DNA of 64,000 nucleotides from Mycolicibacter senuensis (GCF_002101885.1 NZ_LQPS01000040.1:1-64000); one strand, 5' to 3'; counted from the stretch's first letter, positions 34,631-44,049 are shown. Translations and numbers: made by a program. The notes: generated by a model not told the origin, from the letters alone.

Positions 34631-36052
34631 CTACGGTAGCTGCAGCGACTTGGTCTGCAGGTACTCCTCGAACCCGAACCTGCCGAGCTCGCGCCCAATC
34701 CCCGACTTCTTGTAGCCGCCGAACGGCGCCGAGGGGTTGTACTTGCCGCCGTTGATATCGAGCTGACCGGTCTGTACCTGACGGGCGAAGCCGATCGCGG
34801 TGTCGTCGTCGGCGGCCCACACCGCTCCGGACAAGCCGTACGGCGTGCCGTTGGCGATGCGCAGAGCCTCGTCGGTGTCGCGGAACGGGATGACGGCCAA
34901 GACCGGCCCGAACACCTCTTCCTGCCCCAGCTCCGAATCGGGGTCGACGTCGGCGAACACCGTCGGGGCGATGTAATAGCCGACATCGCGCAGCCGCTGA
35001 GCGCCGCCGCGGACCAGCCGCGCACCATCGCGCGGCGCCCGCTCGATGAACCCGAGCACCGATCGGTACTGCGCTTCGGAGGCCGACGGGCCGATCCGGG
35101 TGGCCGGATCCCAGGGGTCCCCGACGACGTACTTGGCGGCCGCCTGCTGCACCAGATCCAGCGCCTCGCTGTACCGGGACAGCGGGACCAGCATCCGGGT
35201 CCAGGCCATGCAGGTCTGCCCGCCGTTCAGGAAGGCATTACCGACGCCGACCCTGACCGCGGTGGCGAAGTCTGCACCGTCGAGGATCACGTTGGCCGAC
35301 TTGCCGCCGAGTTCCAGGGCCACCTTCTTGATGGATCGGCCGGCCAGTTCCCCGACCCGGCTGCCGACCGCGGTGGACCCGGTGAAGGACACGAAGTCCA
35401 CCTCGGGATGAGCCGACATCCGTTCGCCGATCACCCGGCCGGGTCCGGAAACCAGGTTCACGACGCCGGGCGGCAATCCGGCCTCGGCGACGGCATCGAC
35501 GAACTCGAACACCGACAGCGGGGCCTCGTTGCTGGGTTTGAGCACCACCGTGCAGCCGGCGGCGATGGCCGGCAGGACCTTGGCGACCACTTGATACAGC
35601 GGGTAGTTCCAGGGCGTGATGGCGGCGACCACGCCGTAGGGCTCCCGGACCACGAGCGAATTGCCGATCCGTTCCTCGAACTCGAAAGCGGCCAGCGCGT
35701 CGGCGAATCCGCGGGCGACGGCCAGCGGCACCTGGGTCTGCACACTCTGGGCGATGCGGACCGGAGCGCCCATCTCGCGGGTGATCGTCTCGGCGATGCC
35801 GGGCAGCCGCTTCTCCATCGCGGTGATCACCGCGTCCAGGCGCGCGCGGCGCTCGGCGATGCTGATCAGTGGGTCGAACGCCCGGCGCGCGGCGGCCACC
35901 GCGGCATCCACGTCGGCCGCAACGCCGCTGGGAACGGCGCCGCAGACCTGCTCGGTCGCGGGATCGATCACCTCGATGGCGTCTGTGCCGCCGGGGTTCA
36001 CCCACTGTCCGTCGATGAAGAGCTCGGTGCGGGGGTGGTGGTGGTTGGTCAT
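34631..36052 (-). CDS. aldehyde dehydrogenase
   Basis: 473 residues from ATG 36052. The NAD-dependent ALDH fold has the general base E247 in L-E-L-G-G-K-S and the nucleophile C281 in N-G-G-Q-T-C, with I-T-P-W-N-Y-P and F-T-G-S-T-A-V-G. It lies 13 bases downstream of the zinc alcohol dehydrogenase gene, so alcohol to aldehyde to acid oxidation is encoded in succession, followed by CoA ligation by the FadD in the same unit. The N-terminal HHH is natural to the sequence. The aldehyde substrate is not determinable. Confidence 0.9.
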   Translation of the reverse strand: MTNHHHPRTELFIDGQWVNPGGTDAIEVIDPATEQVCGAVPSGVAADVDAAVAAARRAFDPLISIAERRARLDAVITAMEKRLPGIAETITREMGAPVRIAQSVQTQVPLAVARGFADALAAFEFEERIGNSLVVREPYGVVAAITPWNYPLYQVVAKVLPAIAAGCTVVLKPSNEAPLSVFEFVDAVAEAGLPPGVVNLVSGPGRVIGERMSAHPEVDFVSFTGSTAVGSRVGELAGRSIKKVALELGGKSANVILDGADFATAVRVGVGNAFLNGGQTCMAWTRMLVPLSRYSEALDLVQQAAAKYVVGDPWDPATRIGPSASEAQYRSVLGFIERAPRDGARLVRGGAQRLRDVGYYIAPTVFADVDPDSELGQEEVFGPVLAVIPFRDTDEALRIANGTPYGLSGAVWAADDDTAIGFARQVQTGQLDINGGKYNPSAPFGGYKKSGIGRELGRFGFEEYLQTKSLQLP

Positions 36053-36065
36053 GGCTGCTTTCGGG

Positions 36066-37193
36066 TCAGGGGATCGCGGGCACGATGCTGGCACGCACGT
36101 CGCGCTTGCCCTCCGCTGCGGTGAAGGCGTCGTTGATGTCGTCGAGTGGATAGCAGGCGGCGCCGAGCCGCTCGAGTGGCAGCTTGTGCTGGTGTTCGGC
36201 CAGGAAGTCCAGGGCCCGGGACAACACGGCCGGGTCGTACAGCGACACCCCGACCATGGTCTTGTTCCCGAACACGAACCGCGACGGGTCGAACGCGAAG
36301 GTCTTGCCGATGTTGATGTTTCCGATCTCGACGTAGCGGCCGAACTGGCCGAGCAGCACCAGACCCTCGTCGATGGCCGAAGGGTGCCCCACCACCTCGA
36401 CGACGACGTCCGCCCCTTGCCCGTCGGTCAGCCCGCGGACGAGCTTGGCCCGCTCCTTCGCGGTGGTCGCCCCGGTGATGTCGATGACCTCGTCGGCGCC
36501 GAACGCGGTGGCCAGCTCGAGCCGTTCGGCGATCCCGTCGATGGCGATGACCTTGGCGGCGCCACGGGCCTTGGCCACCGCGATGGCGTACAGGCCGAGC
36601 GCCCCGGCGCCTTGGACCACGACATACTCGCCGAGTTGTTGATCGACTCGCTCCAGCCCGTACATCACCTGCGAGAGCGCACAATTGGCGCCGCTGGCGA
36701 TCTCGTCGGTCACCGAGGCCGGCACGGCGTAGACCACCGCGCCGGCCGGCAGCAGGAAGTAGTCGCCGTAGCCGCCGACGAAATACGGTGGATCGTCGGC
36801 GCGGCCGAGCATCGCCATCTTCAGGTTCGCACAGGCGTTGCGGCGCCCGGCCAGGCAGTTGCGGCAGGTGTGGCAGCAGAAGAAGTAGGGGAAGACCACC
36901 CGCGAGCCCACACTCAACGGCTTTCCGTTGGAGTCAGCGGCGACGCCGGAGCCCAATTCGTCGACCGCACCCACCATTTCGTGGCCGAGAACGGTTGGCA
37001 GCTGCCCGCCGAGGCCGCGGGTGGCGAAGGTGCCGTGCCAGGCGTGGATGTCCGAACCGCAGATGTTGGTCCGGGTGACCCGGATCAGGATCTCGCCCGG
37101 GCCGGGTGCCGGAACGGGAACGGTCTGGATCTGGAACGGTTTGCCGGGTTCGTCGAAGCGGGCGATGCGTCCCTCGCGCGGGGCAGCACTCAC
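36066..37193 (-). CDS. zinc-dependent alcohol dehydrogenase (MDR family)
   Basis: 375 residues from GTG 37193, which overlaps the FadD stop as GTGA and has AAAGGAA upstream. Catalytic zinc ligands are in C-G-S-D-I-H-A-W-H-G and G-H-E-M-V-G-A-V. A structural-zinc-like lobe C-C-H-T-C-R-N-C-L-A-G-R-R-N-A-C follows. The cofactor motif is G-A-G-A-L-G-L-Y, followed by V-I-A-I-D-G, which suggests NAD. It belongs to the threonine-dehydrogenase-like MDR group. With the following ALDH it would oxidise an alcohol released by the esterase. Confidence 0.89.
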   Translation of the reverse strand: MSAAPREGRIARFDEPGKPFQIQTVPVPAPGPGEILIRVTRTNICGSDIHAWHGTFATRGLGGQLPTVLGHEMVGAVDELGSGVAADSNGKPLSVGSRVVFPYFFCCHTCRNCLAGRRNACANLKMAMLGRADDPPYFVGGYGDYFLLPAGAVVYAVPASVTDEIASGANCALSQVMYGLERVDQQLGEYVVVQGAGALGLYAIAVAKARGAAKVIAIDGIAERLELATAFGADEVIDITGATTAKERAKLVRGLTDGQGADVVVEVVGHPSAIDEGLVLLGQFGRYVEIGNINIGKTFAFDPSRFVFGNKTMVGVSLYDPAVLSRALDFLAEHQHKLPLERLGAACYPLDDINDAFTAAEGKRDVRASIVPAIP

Positions 37194-38782
37194 GAGGCGG
37201 GTTCCTTTCGGTTGCTTGAAGTGGTGAACCGGTCGCGCAGCAGGCGTTTGAGCAGCTTGCCGCTGGGATTCTTCGGCAATGAGTCCACGAAGAACACCTG
37301 CTTGGGTGTCTTGAATCCGGCCAGCCTGGCCCGGCAGTGGCCGAGGAGTTCGGCTTCGGTGATCGTCGTCCCGTCGCGGGGCACCACGGCGGCGACCACC
37401 GCCTCCACCCACCGCGGGTGGGGGAGACCGAACACCGCGACCTCCTCGACGCCGGGGTGCCGGTAGAGCACTTCTTCGACTTCGCGGCTGGCGACGTTCT
37501 CGCCGCCGGTCTTGATCATGTCTTTCTTGCGGTCCACGACATGCAGCAGTCCGTCCCGGTCGTAGTAGCCGAGATCGCCGGAGTGAAACCAGCCACCGGC
37601 GAATGCCTCGGCGGTTCTGCCCGGGTCGTCGAGGTAGCCCAGCATCAGATGCGGACTCCGGTGGGCGATCTCACCGATCTCACCGGTGCCGAGCGGAACG
37701 TTGTCGTCGTCGAGGATCGCGGTTTCGACGTTGATTACCGGACGGCCGGCCGCCCCGGGGTGGGTGTCCTGTTCGTCGGGCCCCAGCGCCGATGCCAACG
37801 GCGCCATCTCGGTCTGGCCGTAGAAGTTCCACAGTTGCAGATCCGGCAGCCGCTCCCGCAGTTCGGCGAGGATCTCCCCGGGCATGGCCGAGGCGCCGTA
37901 GTAACCCTTGCGCAGGCTGGACAGGTCCACCTGGTCGATCACGGGGGAGCGCAGCAGCGAGATCCACACCGTGGGCGGCGCGAAATAGCTTGTCGCTCCG
38001 TAGCGGTCGATGCCGCGCAGCACCAGCTCCGGCGCCGGGCGCGGCAGGATGACGCCGGTCGCGCCGAGGTAGACGCCGGGGATCAGGAAGTTGTCCAGTT
38101 GGGCGCAGTGGTAGAGCGGCAGCGAGTGGATCGTGATATCGGTGCCGGTCATCGCGCCGGCGATGATCGAGCTGATGTAGTTGCCCATCAGGCTTCGCGT
38201 GGAGTGCAGCGCGCCTTTGGGGTGCGACTCGGTGCCGCTGGTGTACATCAGCCGGATGGGCTGATCGTCGGCCACATCCGGGCGAGGTGCTGCTGAACCG
38301 GTCTGCAGCCACTGCCCGAAGTCGTTCCAATCCGGTGGCGGCCGCTGGCCGGGCAGCACCAGTGCGGCCGTCGTGTGAACGGCCCCGCCCAGTTGCATGG
38401 CGGTGCGGGCGGTGGGAACCAGGTCGGCTTCCACGACAAATCCGCCGGCTCCGCTGTGCACCAGGATGAACGAGATCTCCTCGGCGGTCAGCATGAAGTT
38501 GACCGGAACCAGGATCACCCCGGCGCGCGCCGTCGCGAACGCCAGCACGGCGTACTGCCAGCAATTGTGGGCCAGCACCGCGATGCGGTCGCCCGGTCGG
38601 AAGCCGTTGTCGTGCAGCGCGGCTGTGGTGCGGTCCACGAGGTGCTCGAGATCGGCGAAGGTCAAGGAGACGTCACCGTCGATGAGCGCGACCTTGCCGG
38701 GCCGATTGCGGGCCGACCGCCGGGGAAGGTCACCGAGCGCATGACTGCGTGCCGCTGCCAGTTGGGCGTCCAGCTCGGTCAT
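37190..38782 (-). CDS. acyl-CoA synthetase (FadD-type, AMP-forming)
   Basis: 530 residues from ATG 38782. The 420-base upstream extension is antisense to the BVMO gene. The ANL superfamily core has the P-loop Y-T-S-G-T-E-S-H-P-K-G, a variant of T-S-G-T-T-G-x-P-K-G, then F-Y-G-Q-T-E and G-W-F-H-S-G-D-L-G-Y. The C-terminal domain has D-R-K-K-D-M-I and N-P-S-G-K-L-L-K-R with the catalytic lysine. It activates a carboxylic acid to its CoA ester. It is the first gene of the ten-gene minus-strand unit and is divergent from the HAPMO-like BVMO. Confidence 0.9.
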   Translation of the reverse strand: MTELDAQLAAARSHALGDLPRRSARNRPGKVALIDGDVSLTFADLEHLVDRTTAALHDNGFRPGDRIAVLAHNCWQYAVLAFATARAGVILVPVNFMLTAEEISFILVHSGAGGFVVEADLVPTARTAMQLGGAVHTTAALVLPGQRPPPDWNDFGQWLQTGSAAPRPDVADDQPIRLMYTSGTESHPKGALHSTRSLMGNYISSIIAGAMTGTDITIHSLPLYHCAQLDNFLIPGVYLGATGVILPRPAPELVLRGIDRYGATSYFAPPTVWISLLRSPVIDQVDLSSLRKGYYGASAMPGEILAELRERLPDLQLWNFYGQTEMAPLASALGPDEQDTHPGAAGRPVINVETAILDDDNVPLGTGEIGEIAHRSPHLMLGYLDDPGRTAEAFAGGWFHSGDLGYYDRDGLLHVVDRKKDMIKTGGENVASREVEEVLYRHPGVEEVAVFGLPHPRWVEAVVAAVVPRDGTTITEAELLGHCRARLAGFKTPKQVFFVDSLPKNPSGKLLKRLLRDRFTTSSNRKEPAS

Positions 38783-38819
38783 GCCCCGGACTGTAGGGGC
38801 ACCGGCCCGGTGGCGACCA

Positions 38820-38836
38820 AACAGCGTCCCGCTGAG
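38820..38836 (+). promoter_or_regulatory. inverted-repeat motif between FadD and BVMO genes
   Basis: AACAGCGTCCCGCTGAG contains CAGCG-TCC-CGCTG, a short inverted repeat. It matches 14 of 17 bases of 26386-26402. It lies 37 bases upstream of the FadD start in a 118-base divergent region that should hold both promoters. Confidence 0.28.
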
Positions 38837-38900
38837 TAGACACGGGGCGGCCGTCACCCGCCCGGCGATCACATACTCGGGAGACGAGCAAGGAGGTTCG

Positions 38901-40820
38901 ATGACGACCGATGCGACCGTGGCGGCCGACGGCACGGGCTGGGAGCGCGAGGAACTGCGGACCAAGCTGCGGTTGGCGGATGCCGGTGTGTTGGTTGCGG
39001 TGCTGACCCAGCTGACCGGCGACGCGGGCGTCATCGACCGATTCGCCGGCAAGATCTCGTTCGAACCCGACCCGCCGGAACAGGTCGGCGTCACCGACCC
39101 GGCCACCCGCGAGGCGCTGGTGGCCGCGGTGGAAGCGGCGCTGGGCGCCCCGCGCCCGCAGGGCGCGCTGCCGGCTGACGATCGGGAGCTCTTCGGCCGC
39201 ATCGCCCCGCTGGCATTGGGCCGGGAGGTGGGGGAGGAGTACCTGGGACTTCTCCTGGAACAGGGCGGCTTTCAGCCGCGCCAGCCGGTGCTGCCCCGCA
39301 CCGCCGACCTGCCGACCGGCTTCAAGGTCCTGATCGTCGGAGCCGGTATGGCCGGGATGGCCGTTGCGCTGGAATGCGCGGCCGCCGGAATCGACTTCGA
39401 GATCGTCGAACGCAACGACGAGGTCGGCGGCACCTGGTACACGACCGTCTATCCCGGTATCGGGGTCGACACACCATCGGCGTACTACTCGCTGTCCCGG
39501 GACGTCAAGCGCGACTGGTCGAGCTATTATCCGCAGGGCGCCGAATACCAGCGCTACCTCGAAACCGTGGCCGACAAGAACAACCTGCGCGACCGTACGC
39601 GGTTCAGCACCGAGGTGCAGGCGCTGTGGTGGGACGCCGACCGGCACCGCTGGGCGGTGCACATGGTCGGCCCGGACGGGGCGCGCGAGATCAGCCACGC
39701 CAATGTGGTCATCCCCGCCGCCGGCTACCTCAACCGTCCCCGTTGGCCGGACCTGGCGGGCCGGGAGACCTTCGCCGGCGTCAGCGTGCATTCCGCCGAC
39801 TGGGATCCGAGCCTGGAGCTGGCCGGCAAGAAGGTGGCGATCATCGGCGCCGGCTGCACCGCGGTGCAGATCGTCGACGCGTGTGTCGACGATGTCGAAC
39901 ATCTGACGGTGTTCCAGCGGCAACCACATTGGGTCGCCCCGCGTAAGCGGCTCTCCGACGACGTACCCGACCATCGGCGTTGGCTCAACATCCACATCCC
40001 CTTCTACGCCAACTGGAATCGGTTGAAGTCGCTGTGGGGGACAGCCGACAACAACCATCCGGTCATCATCAGAGATCCGGAGTGGGCGGCCGAGCACCTG
40101 TCGATCTCGCCGGCCAACGACGTGCTGTTGCAGATCTGTCTGGACTACATCGACCGGGTGTTCGGGGCGGGATCGGAATTGGCCCGGAAGGTGACGCCCG
40201 ACTTCGCGCCGTACGGTAAACGCATCATCCGCGATCCGGGCGGCTATTACGCGGCGCTGACCAGACCGCATGTCGATGTCGAGGCCAGCGAGCCGGCCAG
40301 GGTCGACGAGCGCGGCATCGTCACCGCCGACGGCCGCCAGGTCGACCTCGACGTCATCATCTACGCGACCGGTTACCACCTGGACTTCCTGTCGACCGTG
40401 GACATCCGGGGCCGGGACGGGCTCGAACTCAAGAAGGTGTGGGGCGAGAGCCCGAGTGCCTACCGGGGCGGGCTGGTGCCGGGCTTTCCGAACCTGTTCA
40501 TCTCCTCGGCGCCCAACTATTCGCCGGGCCATGCCGCCGGGCACAACTTCGGCGTCGAGGTGATGGCGCACTACGTGATGGAGTGCCTGCAGCTGATGGC
40601 CTCGCGGGGCGCCGCGACCCTCGAGGTCAAGCCGGCGGCATTCGAGGACTATGTCCGGCAGATCGACGAGGCCATGGCAGAGACGGTGTGGTGTCATACG
40701 CCCACCGCCCACACCTACTACCGTTCGGGCGGCCGCATCGTCATCGCATTCCCCTTCCGGCTGATCGACGTGTGGCAGGGCCACCGGGCTCCCGTCGAAG
40801 CGGACCTCATCCTCCGATGA
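38901..40820 (+). CDS. Baeyer-Villiger monooxygenase, HAPMO-like with N-terminal extension
   Basis: 639 residues from ATG 38901, with AGGAGG close upstream. The first 140 residues are an extension like that of 4-hydroxyacetophenone monooxygenase (about 640 residues). The FAD Rossmann motif V-G-A-G-M-A-G is at 147-152. The BVMO fingerprint F-A-G-V-S-V-H-S-A-D-W-D (291-302) has D in place of the usual P, and the NADPH Rossmann motif I-G-A-G-C-T is near 315. It would insert oxygen next to a ketone to give an ester or lactone. It is followed by an SDR with an ATGA overlap and is divergent from the FadD unit. Confidence 0.87.
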   Translation: MTTDATVAADGTGWEREELRTKLRLADAGVLVAVLTQLTGDAGVIDRFAGKISFEPDPPEQVGVTDPATREALVAAVEAALGAPRPQGALPADDRELFGRIAPLALGREVGEEYLGLLLEQGGFQPRQPVLPRTADLPTGFKVLIVGAGMAGMAVALECAAAGIDFEIVERNDEVGGTWYTTVYPGIGVDTPSAYYSLSRDVKRDWSSYYPQGAEYQRYLETVADKNNLRDRTRFSTEVQALWWDADRHRWAVHMVGPDGAREISHANVVIPAAGYLNRPRWPDLAGRETFAGVSVHSADWDPSLELAGKKVAIIGAGCTAVQIVDACVDDVEHLTVFQRQPHWVAPRKRLSDDVPDHRRWLNIHIPFYANWNRLKSLWGTADNNHPVIIRDPEWAAEHLSISPANDVLLQICLDYIDRVFGAGSELARKVTPDFAPYGKRIIRDPGGYYAALTRPHVDVEASEPARVDERGIVTADGRQVDLDVIIYATGYHLDFLSTVDIRGRDGLELKKVWGESPSAYRGGLVPGFPNLFISSAPNYSPGHAAGHNFGVEVMAHYVMECLQLMASRGAATLEVKPAAFEDYVRQIDEAMAETVWCHTPTAHTYYRSGGRIVIAFPFRLIDVWQGHRAPVEADLILR

Positions 40821-41704
40821 GTGGATTACTTACCGGCAGAACGGCGTTGGTGACCGGCAGCAGCCGCGGCATCGGTCGGGCCATCGCCCAGCGGTTGGCC
40901 GCCGAGGGTGCGACGGTTGCGGTGACAGCACGTTCTCACCAGCCGTCTCCCTCGGTGCGCGGCGGGGCGGCGACAGCCCTGCCGGGCACCATCGCCGAGA
41001 CCATCGAGTTGATCGAGGCGGCCGGTGGGCGGGCATTCGGTCTCGTCGCCGACCTCGAGGCCGCTGCGCAGCGGGCCGTCTTGGTCGACCGGGTCGTTGC
41101 GGCGACCGGCCGGATCGACATCCTGGTCAACAACGCCGGCTACGCGGACTACGACGTCATCGAGGACATGTCGATGGCGACCTTCGACCGCACGGTCGAA
41201 CACTATCTGCGTACGCCGTTCGTGTTGACGAAGCAGGCGATTCCGCACATGCGAACCCGAGGTGCGGGGTGGATCGTCAACATCGGCTCGGTGACCGGGC
41301 TGGCGCCCGCGCGGCCCTACCGGGAGTACAACAAGTCTTCCGGAGATGTGGTGTACGCGTCGATGAAGGCGGCGCTGCACAGGTTCAGCCAGGGGACGGC
41401 GGCCGAACTGCTGGAGTCCAACATCGCGGTGAATGTCGTCGGGCCGTCGAGCGCGGTGCGCACCCCGGGGGCGGCCGGCCTGATCCCCGAATCGTTCCCG
41501 ACCGAGCCGGTGGAGTACCTGGCCGAAACGGTCTTGGCGATGTGCCACCTCCCGGCCGCCGAACGCACCGGGCTGGTGGCCTTCAGCCTGCACTACCCAT
41601 GGTCGCAGCAGCTGGCGGTACACAGCCTGGACGGGACCACGGTGCTCCCGCCGCTGGAGCCGCCCGAAGCGGCCAACCCCAACATCAGTGCCTGCGGTCT
41701 CTGA
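40817..41704 (+). CDS. short-chain dehydrogenase/reductase
   Basis: 295 residues, with the start overlapping the BVMO stop (ATGA). The cofactor motif T-G-S-S-R-G-I-G (13-20) with T-A-R-S after beta-2 suggests NADP. It has N-N-A-G (105-108), S158 and Y180-x3-K184. An 18-residue insertion after beta-2 and a long C-terminal tail (V-L-P-P-L-E-P-P) are unusual for a classical SDR. It probably makes the ketone substrate for, or reduces a product of, the coupled monooxygenase. It ends two bases before a convergent gene. Confidence 0.86.
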   Translation: MSGLLTGRTALVTGSSRGIGRAIAQRLAAEGATVAVTARSHQPSPSVRGGAATALPGTIAETIELIEAAGGRAFGLVADLEAAAQRAVLVDRVVAATGRIDILVNNAGYADYDVIEDMSMATFDRTVEHYLRTPFVLTKQAIPHMRTRGAGWIVNIGSVTGLAPARPYREYNKSSGDVVYASMKAALHRFSQGTAAELLESNIAVNVVGPSSAVRTPGAAGLIPESFPTEPVEYLAETVLAMCHLPAAERTGLVAFSLHYPWSQQLAVHSLDGTTVLPPLEPPEAANPNISACGL

Positions 41705-41706
41705 GG

Positions 41707-42333
41707 CTAGGCCTGCAACACGGGTCCAGCCATCGCGCAGAAGCTGTGGCAGACCCGATCACGGACGATCACCTCGGTGGTCTCCGGATCGAACCACCGG
41801 TCCACCACCGCCCAGTGGATCGGGTGCATCAGGTACGGGCCGGTCAGTCCCGCCGCATCGGTGAATTCCTGTTCGAACACGTGCGTCCACTCGGTGTCCC
41901 CGGCAGACTCGGTGACCCGGCTGAGCTGCCATGCCCGAATGGTCTTGACGTAGCGGGCCATTGACCGCAACTCCGCCTCGAATCGGGCCAGGGTGTCCGG
42001 GCAGGTGCCGGGCTGCACCCGCAGCAGCAGGGTCCGGTACACCGTCCCCGGTAGGCCGCTGCAACTCGGCTCTCCGTCATAGCCGGCCCCGTTGATCCGG
42101 GTGATGGCCGGATCCGACAGCGCCGCGGCAAGACGCGGCTGCGCGATCTGCCAGCCGGATCGATCGGCGAAGCGCAAGTGCGCCAGCACCTCGCCGCCGT
42201 TACGGGAGCCGGGCTCGGTTTCCTCGACGATCCACCGCACCGCCCCGCTGCCCTCGGCTGCCGCGCGGGCTACCGCCACCACCCGGGCACGTTGCCCGGG
42301 CGCGACGTCGAGCAGTCGGGTGACGCTAAACAC
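41707..42333 (-). CDS. conserved protein, Dabb-like (alpha+beta barrel) pattern
   Basis: 208 residues from GTG 42333. The sequence begins with a ferredoxin-like beta strand (MFSVTRLLDVAPG). The second half, from about residue 97, resembles a stress-responsive A/B barrel (Dabb) domain: R-T-L-L-L-R-V-Q-P, F-E-A-E-L-R-S-M, W-T-H-V-F-E-Q-E-F and H-P-I-H-W-A-V-V-D. Members include cyclases and small decarboxylases of aromatic polyketides and cannabinoid-type pathways. It overlaps the next gene's end by eight bases, so both are one operon and may form a heterodimer. Function unknown. Confidence 0.6.
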   Translation of the reverse strand: MFSVTRLLDVAPGQRARVVAVARAAAEGSGAVRWIVEETEPGSRNGGEVLAHLRFADRSGWQIAQPRLAAALSDPAITRINGAGYDGEPSCSGLPGTVYRTLLLRVQPGTCPDTLARFEAELRSMARYVKTIRAWQLSRVTESAGDTEWTHVFEQEFTDAAGLTGPYLMHPIHWAVVDRWFDPETTEVIVRDRVCHSFCAMAGPVLQA

Positions 42334-42694
42334 CTGCGGCTCCGCTGTCGAACCGGCACAGCGCGTCCACGTCGCCGCTGGCCGCCGCGACCGAGCGGTC
42401 GCGTTCCAGCACCAACTCGTCGATATCGGACCACCATTGCCCCAGCAACGGATCCGGCCGGCCTTGCCACGTCATCTGCCACCAGGCCGACGGGCCCGGC
42501 AGTGACCACGTGACCGTGATCGTGTTCGACTGGCCGTCGTACCAGATCGGAGGGCTGACCAACACGTTGTGCAACGTCATTCCCCGCGCCCGCGCGCCCG
42601 GCGCGTATTCGGCCAGATACCGGTCGACGAATCGGCGGGCCTGGCCGGGCTTGGTCAGCACCCGGTCGATGACGAAGACTTCACCATCAGCCAT
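42326..42694 (-). CDS. small conserved protein, dimeric alpha-beta barrel pattern
   Basis: 122 residues. The fold pattern V-F-V-I-D-R-V-L-T-K-P-G-Q-A-R-R-F followed by M-T-L-H-N-V-L-V-S-P-P and I-T-V-T-W-S suggests a ferredoxin-like dimeric barrel (NIPSNAP/Dabb type), with the motif W-W-Q-M-T-W-Q-G. There is no signal peptide. It overlaps the downstream 208-residue gene by eight bases and is divergent from the OYE-family gene 101 bases away. The pair may work on an intermediate of the same pathway. Confidence 0.62.
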   Translation of the reverse strand: MADGEVFVIDRVLTKPGQARRFVDRYLAEYAPGARARGMTLHNVLVSPPIWYDGQSNTITVTWSLPGPSAWWQMTWQGRPDPLLGQWWSDIDELVLERDRSVAAASGDVDALCRFDSGAAGV

Positions 42695-42795
42695 GGCAGC
42701 GAGGCTAGAGATCGCCCGGGCGGTCGCGGCGCCGCGGTCCCGGACACCGGGAGACCACCGTTGACGCCCGCCGTGGTGGCGACGAACGTTGCAGG

Positions 42796-44049
42796 ATGAC
42801 CGATCCCACCCCGAACCCGTTCGCTCCCGTCCAGTTGGGGCCCGTTCGGCTGCGCAACCGGGTCATCAAGGCAGCGACGTCCGAGGGCCGGTCACCCCAC
42901 GGCCTGGTCACCGACGATCTGATCGCCTTCCACCTCGGATTCGCCGAGGGCGGGGTCGGGATGACCACGGTGGCGTACTGCTGCGTCTCCCCGCAGGGCG
43001 CCAGCGCGCCGGGACAGATCGTGATGAACGCCCGGGCGCTTCCGGGCCTGACGCAGCTCACCGAGGCGGTGCACGGTGCCGGGGCGGCCATCTCGGCGCA
43101 GCTCGGGCACGCCGGTGTGGTGGCGCAGCGAAAGCTGACCGGTGTGACCGCGGTTGCGCCGAGCCGGTTCGTCAATCCGAGCTCCTTCGCCTACTGCCGG
43201 GAGATCCGCCGCGACGAGATCCGAACCGTCATCGACCAGTTCGCTGCCGCAGCGCAGGTGGCGGTCGACGCCGGATTCGACGCCGTCGAACTGCACTTCG
43301 GCCATCTCTACCTGCCGAGCTCGTTCCTCAGTCCGCTGATCAACCGGCGCAAGGATGAGTACGGCGGAGATATCGACAACCGGTCGCGGTTCGTGCGGAT
43401 GATCGCCGAGCGAGTCCGCGAGGTGGTCCGGGACCGCGTCGCCGTCATCGCCAAGCTCGACATGGACGACGGGCTACCGGGCAGCATCTGGATCGATGAG
43501 GCGCTGCGGACGGCGCAGTTGTTGGACGCCGATGCGACCCTGGACGCCATCGAATTGACGCAGGGATCCTCGGTCTTCAAGCCGATGTATCTGTTCCGGG
43601 GCGATGTGCCGGTGCGCGAGTTCGCCCGGGTGGTGCCGCCGCCGTTACGGCCCGGGGTGCGCGTGATGGGCAAGTGGGCCATGGGCAGCTATCCCTACGA
43701 GGATCTGTACATGCTGCCCGCGGCGCGCCAGTTCGTCCCGATCATGCGCAACACCAAACTGATCCTGCTCGGCGGTATCACCAACCGGCAGCATCTGGAA
43801 ACCGGCATGCGCGAGGGCTTCGATTTCATGGCCATGGGCAGGGCGCTGCTGCGGGAACCGGATCTGGTCAACAAGATGATCGACGATCCGAGGGTGCGGA
43901 GTCGATGCGATCACAACAACAAGTGCATGGTCACGGTCTTCGGTCGCACGCATTGTGTGCTCGACCCGGACCAGCGTTACGGCAGCGCAGCTCCGCTGAC
44001 CGGACCGCCCGGATCCGCTGCGCCGGCGGCGAAGCCGGTCACTTCGTGA
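42796..44049 (+). CDS. NADH:flavin oxidoreductase (Old Yellow Enzyme family)
   Basis: 417 residues of FMN-dependent TIM barrel. It starts F-A-P-V-Q-L-G-P-V-R-L-R-N-R-V-I-K-A-A, has Q-L-G-H-A-G and, in the place of the usual I-H-x-A-H-G-Y-L, the variant L-H-F-G-H-L-Y-L. R-R-K-D-E-Y-G-G and the phosphate-binding G-R-A-L-L end follow. It lacks the C-terminal iron-sulphur and FAD domains of 2,4-dienoyl-CoA reductase. A C-D-H-N-N-K-C-M segment remains near the end. It would reduce an activated double bond. Its 3-prime end overlaps the convergent esterase by 11 bases. Confidence 0.87.
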   Translation: MTDPTPNPFAPVQLGPVRLRNRVIKAATSEGRSPHGLVTDDLIAFHLGFAEGGVGMTTVAYCCVSPQGASAPGQIVMNARALPGLTQLTEAVHGAGAAISAQLGHAGVVAQRKLTGVTAVAPSRFVNPSSFAYCREIRRDEIRTVIDQFAAAAQVAVDAGFDAVELHFGHLYLPSSFLSPLINRRKDEYGGDIDNRSRFVRMIAERVREVVRDRVAVIAKLDMDDGLPGSIWIDEALRTAQLLDADATLDAIELTQGSSVFKPMYLFRGDVPVREFARVVPPPLRPGVRVMGKWAMGSYPYEDLYMLPAARQFVPIMRNTKLILLGGITNRQHLETGMREGFDFMAMGRALLREPDLVNKMIDDPRVRSRCDHNNKCMVTVFGRTHCVLDPDQRYGSAAPLTGPPGSAAPAAKPVTS

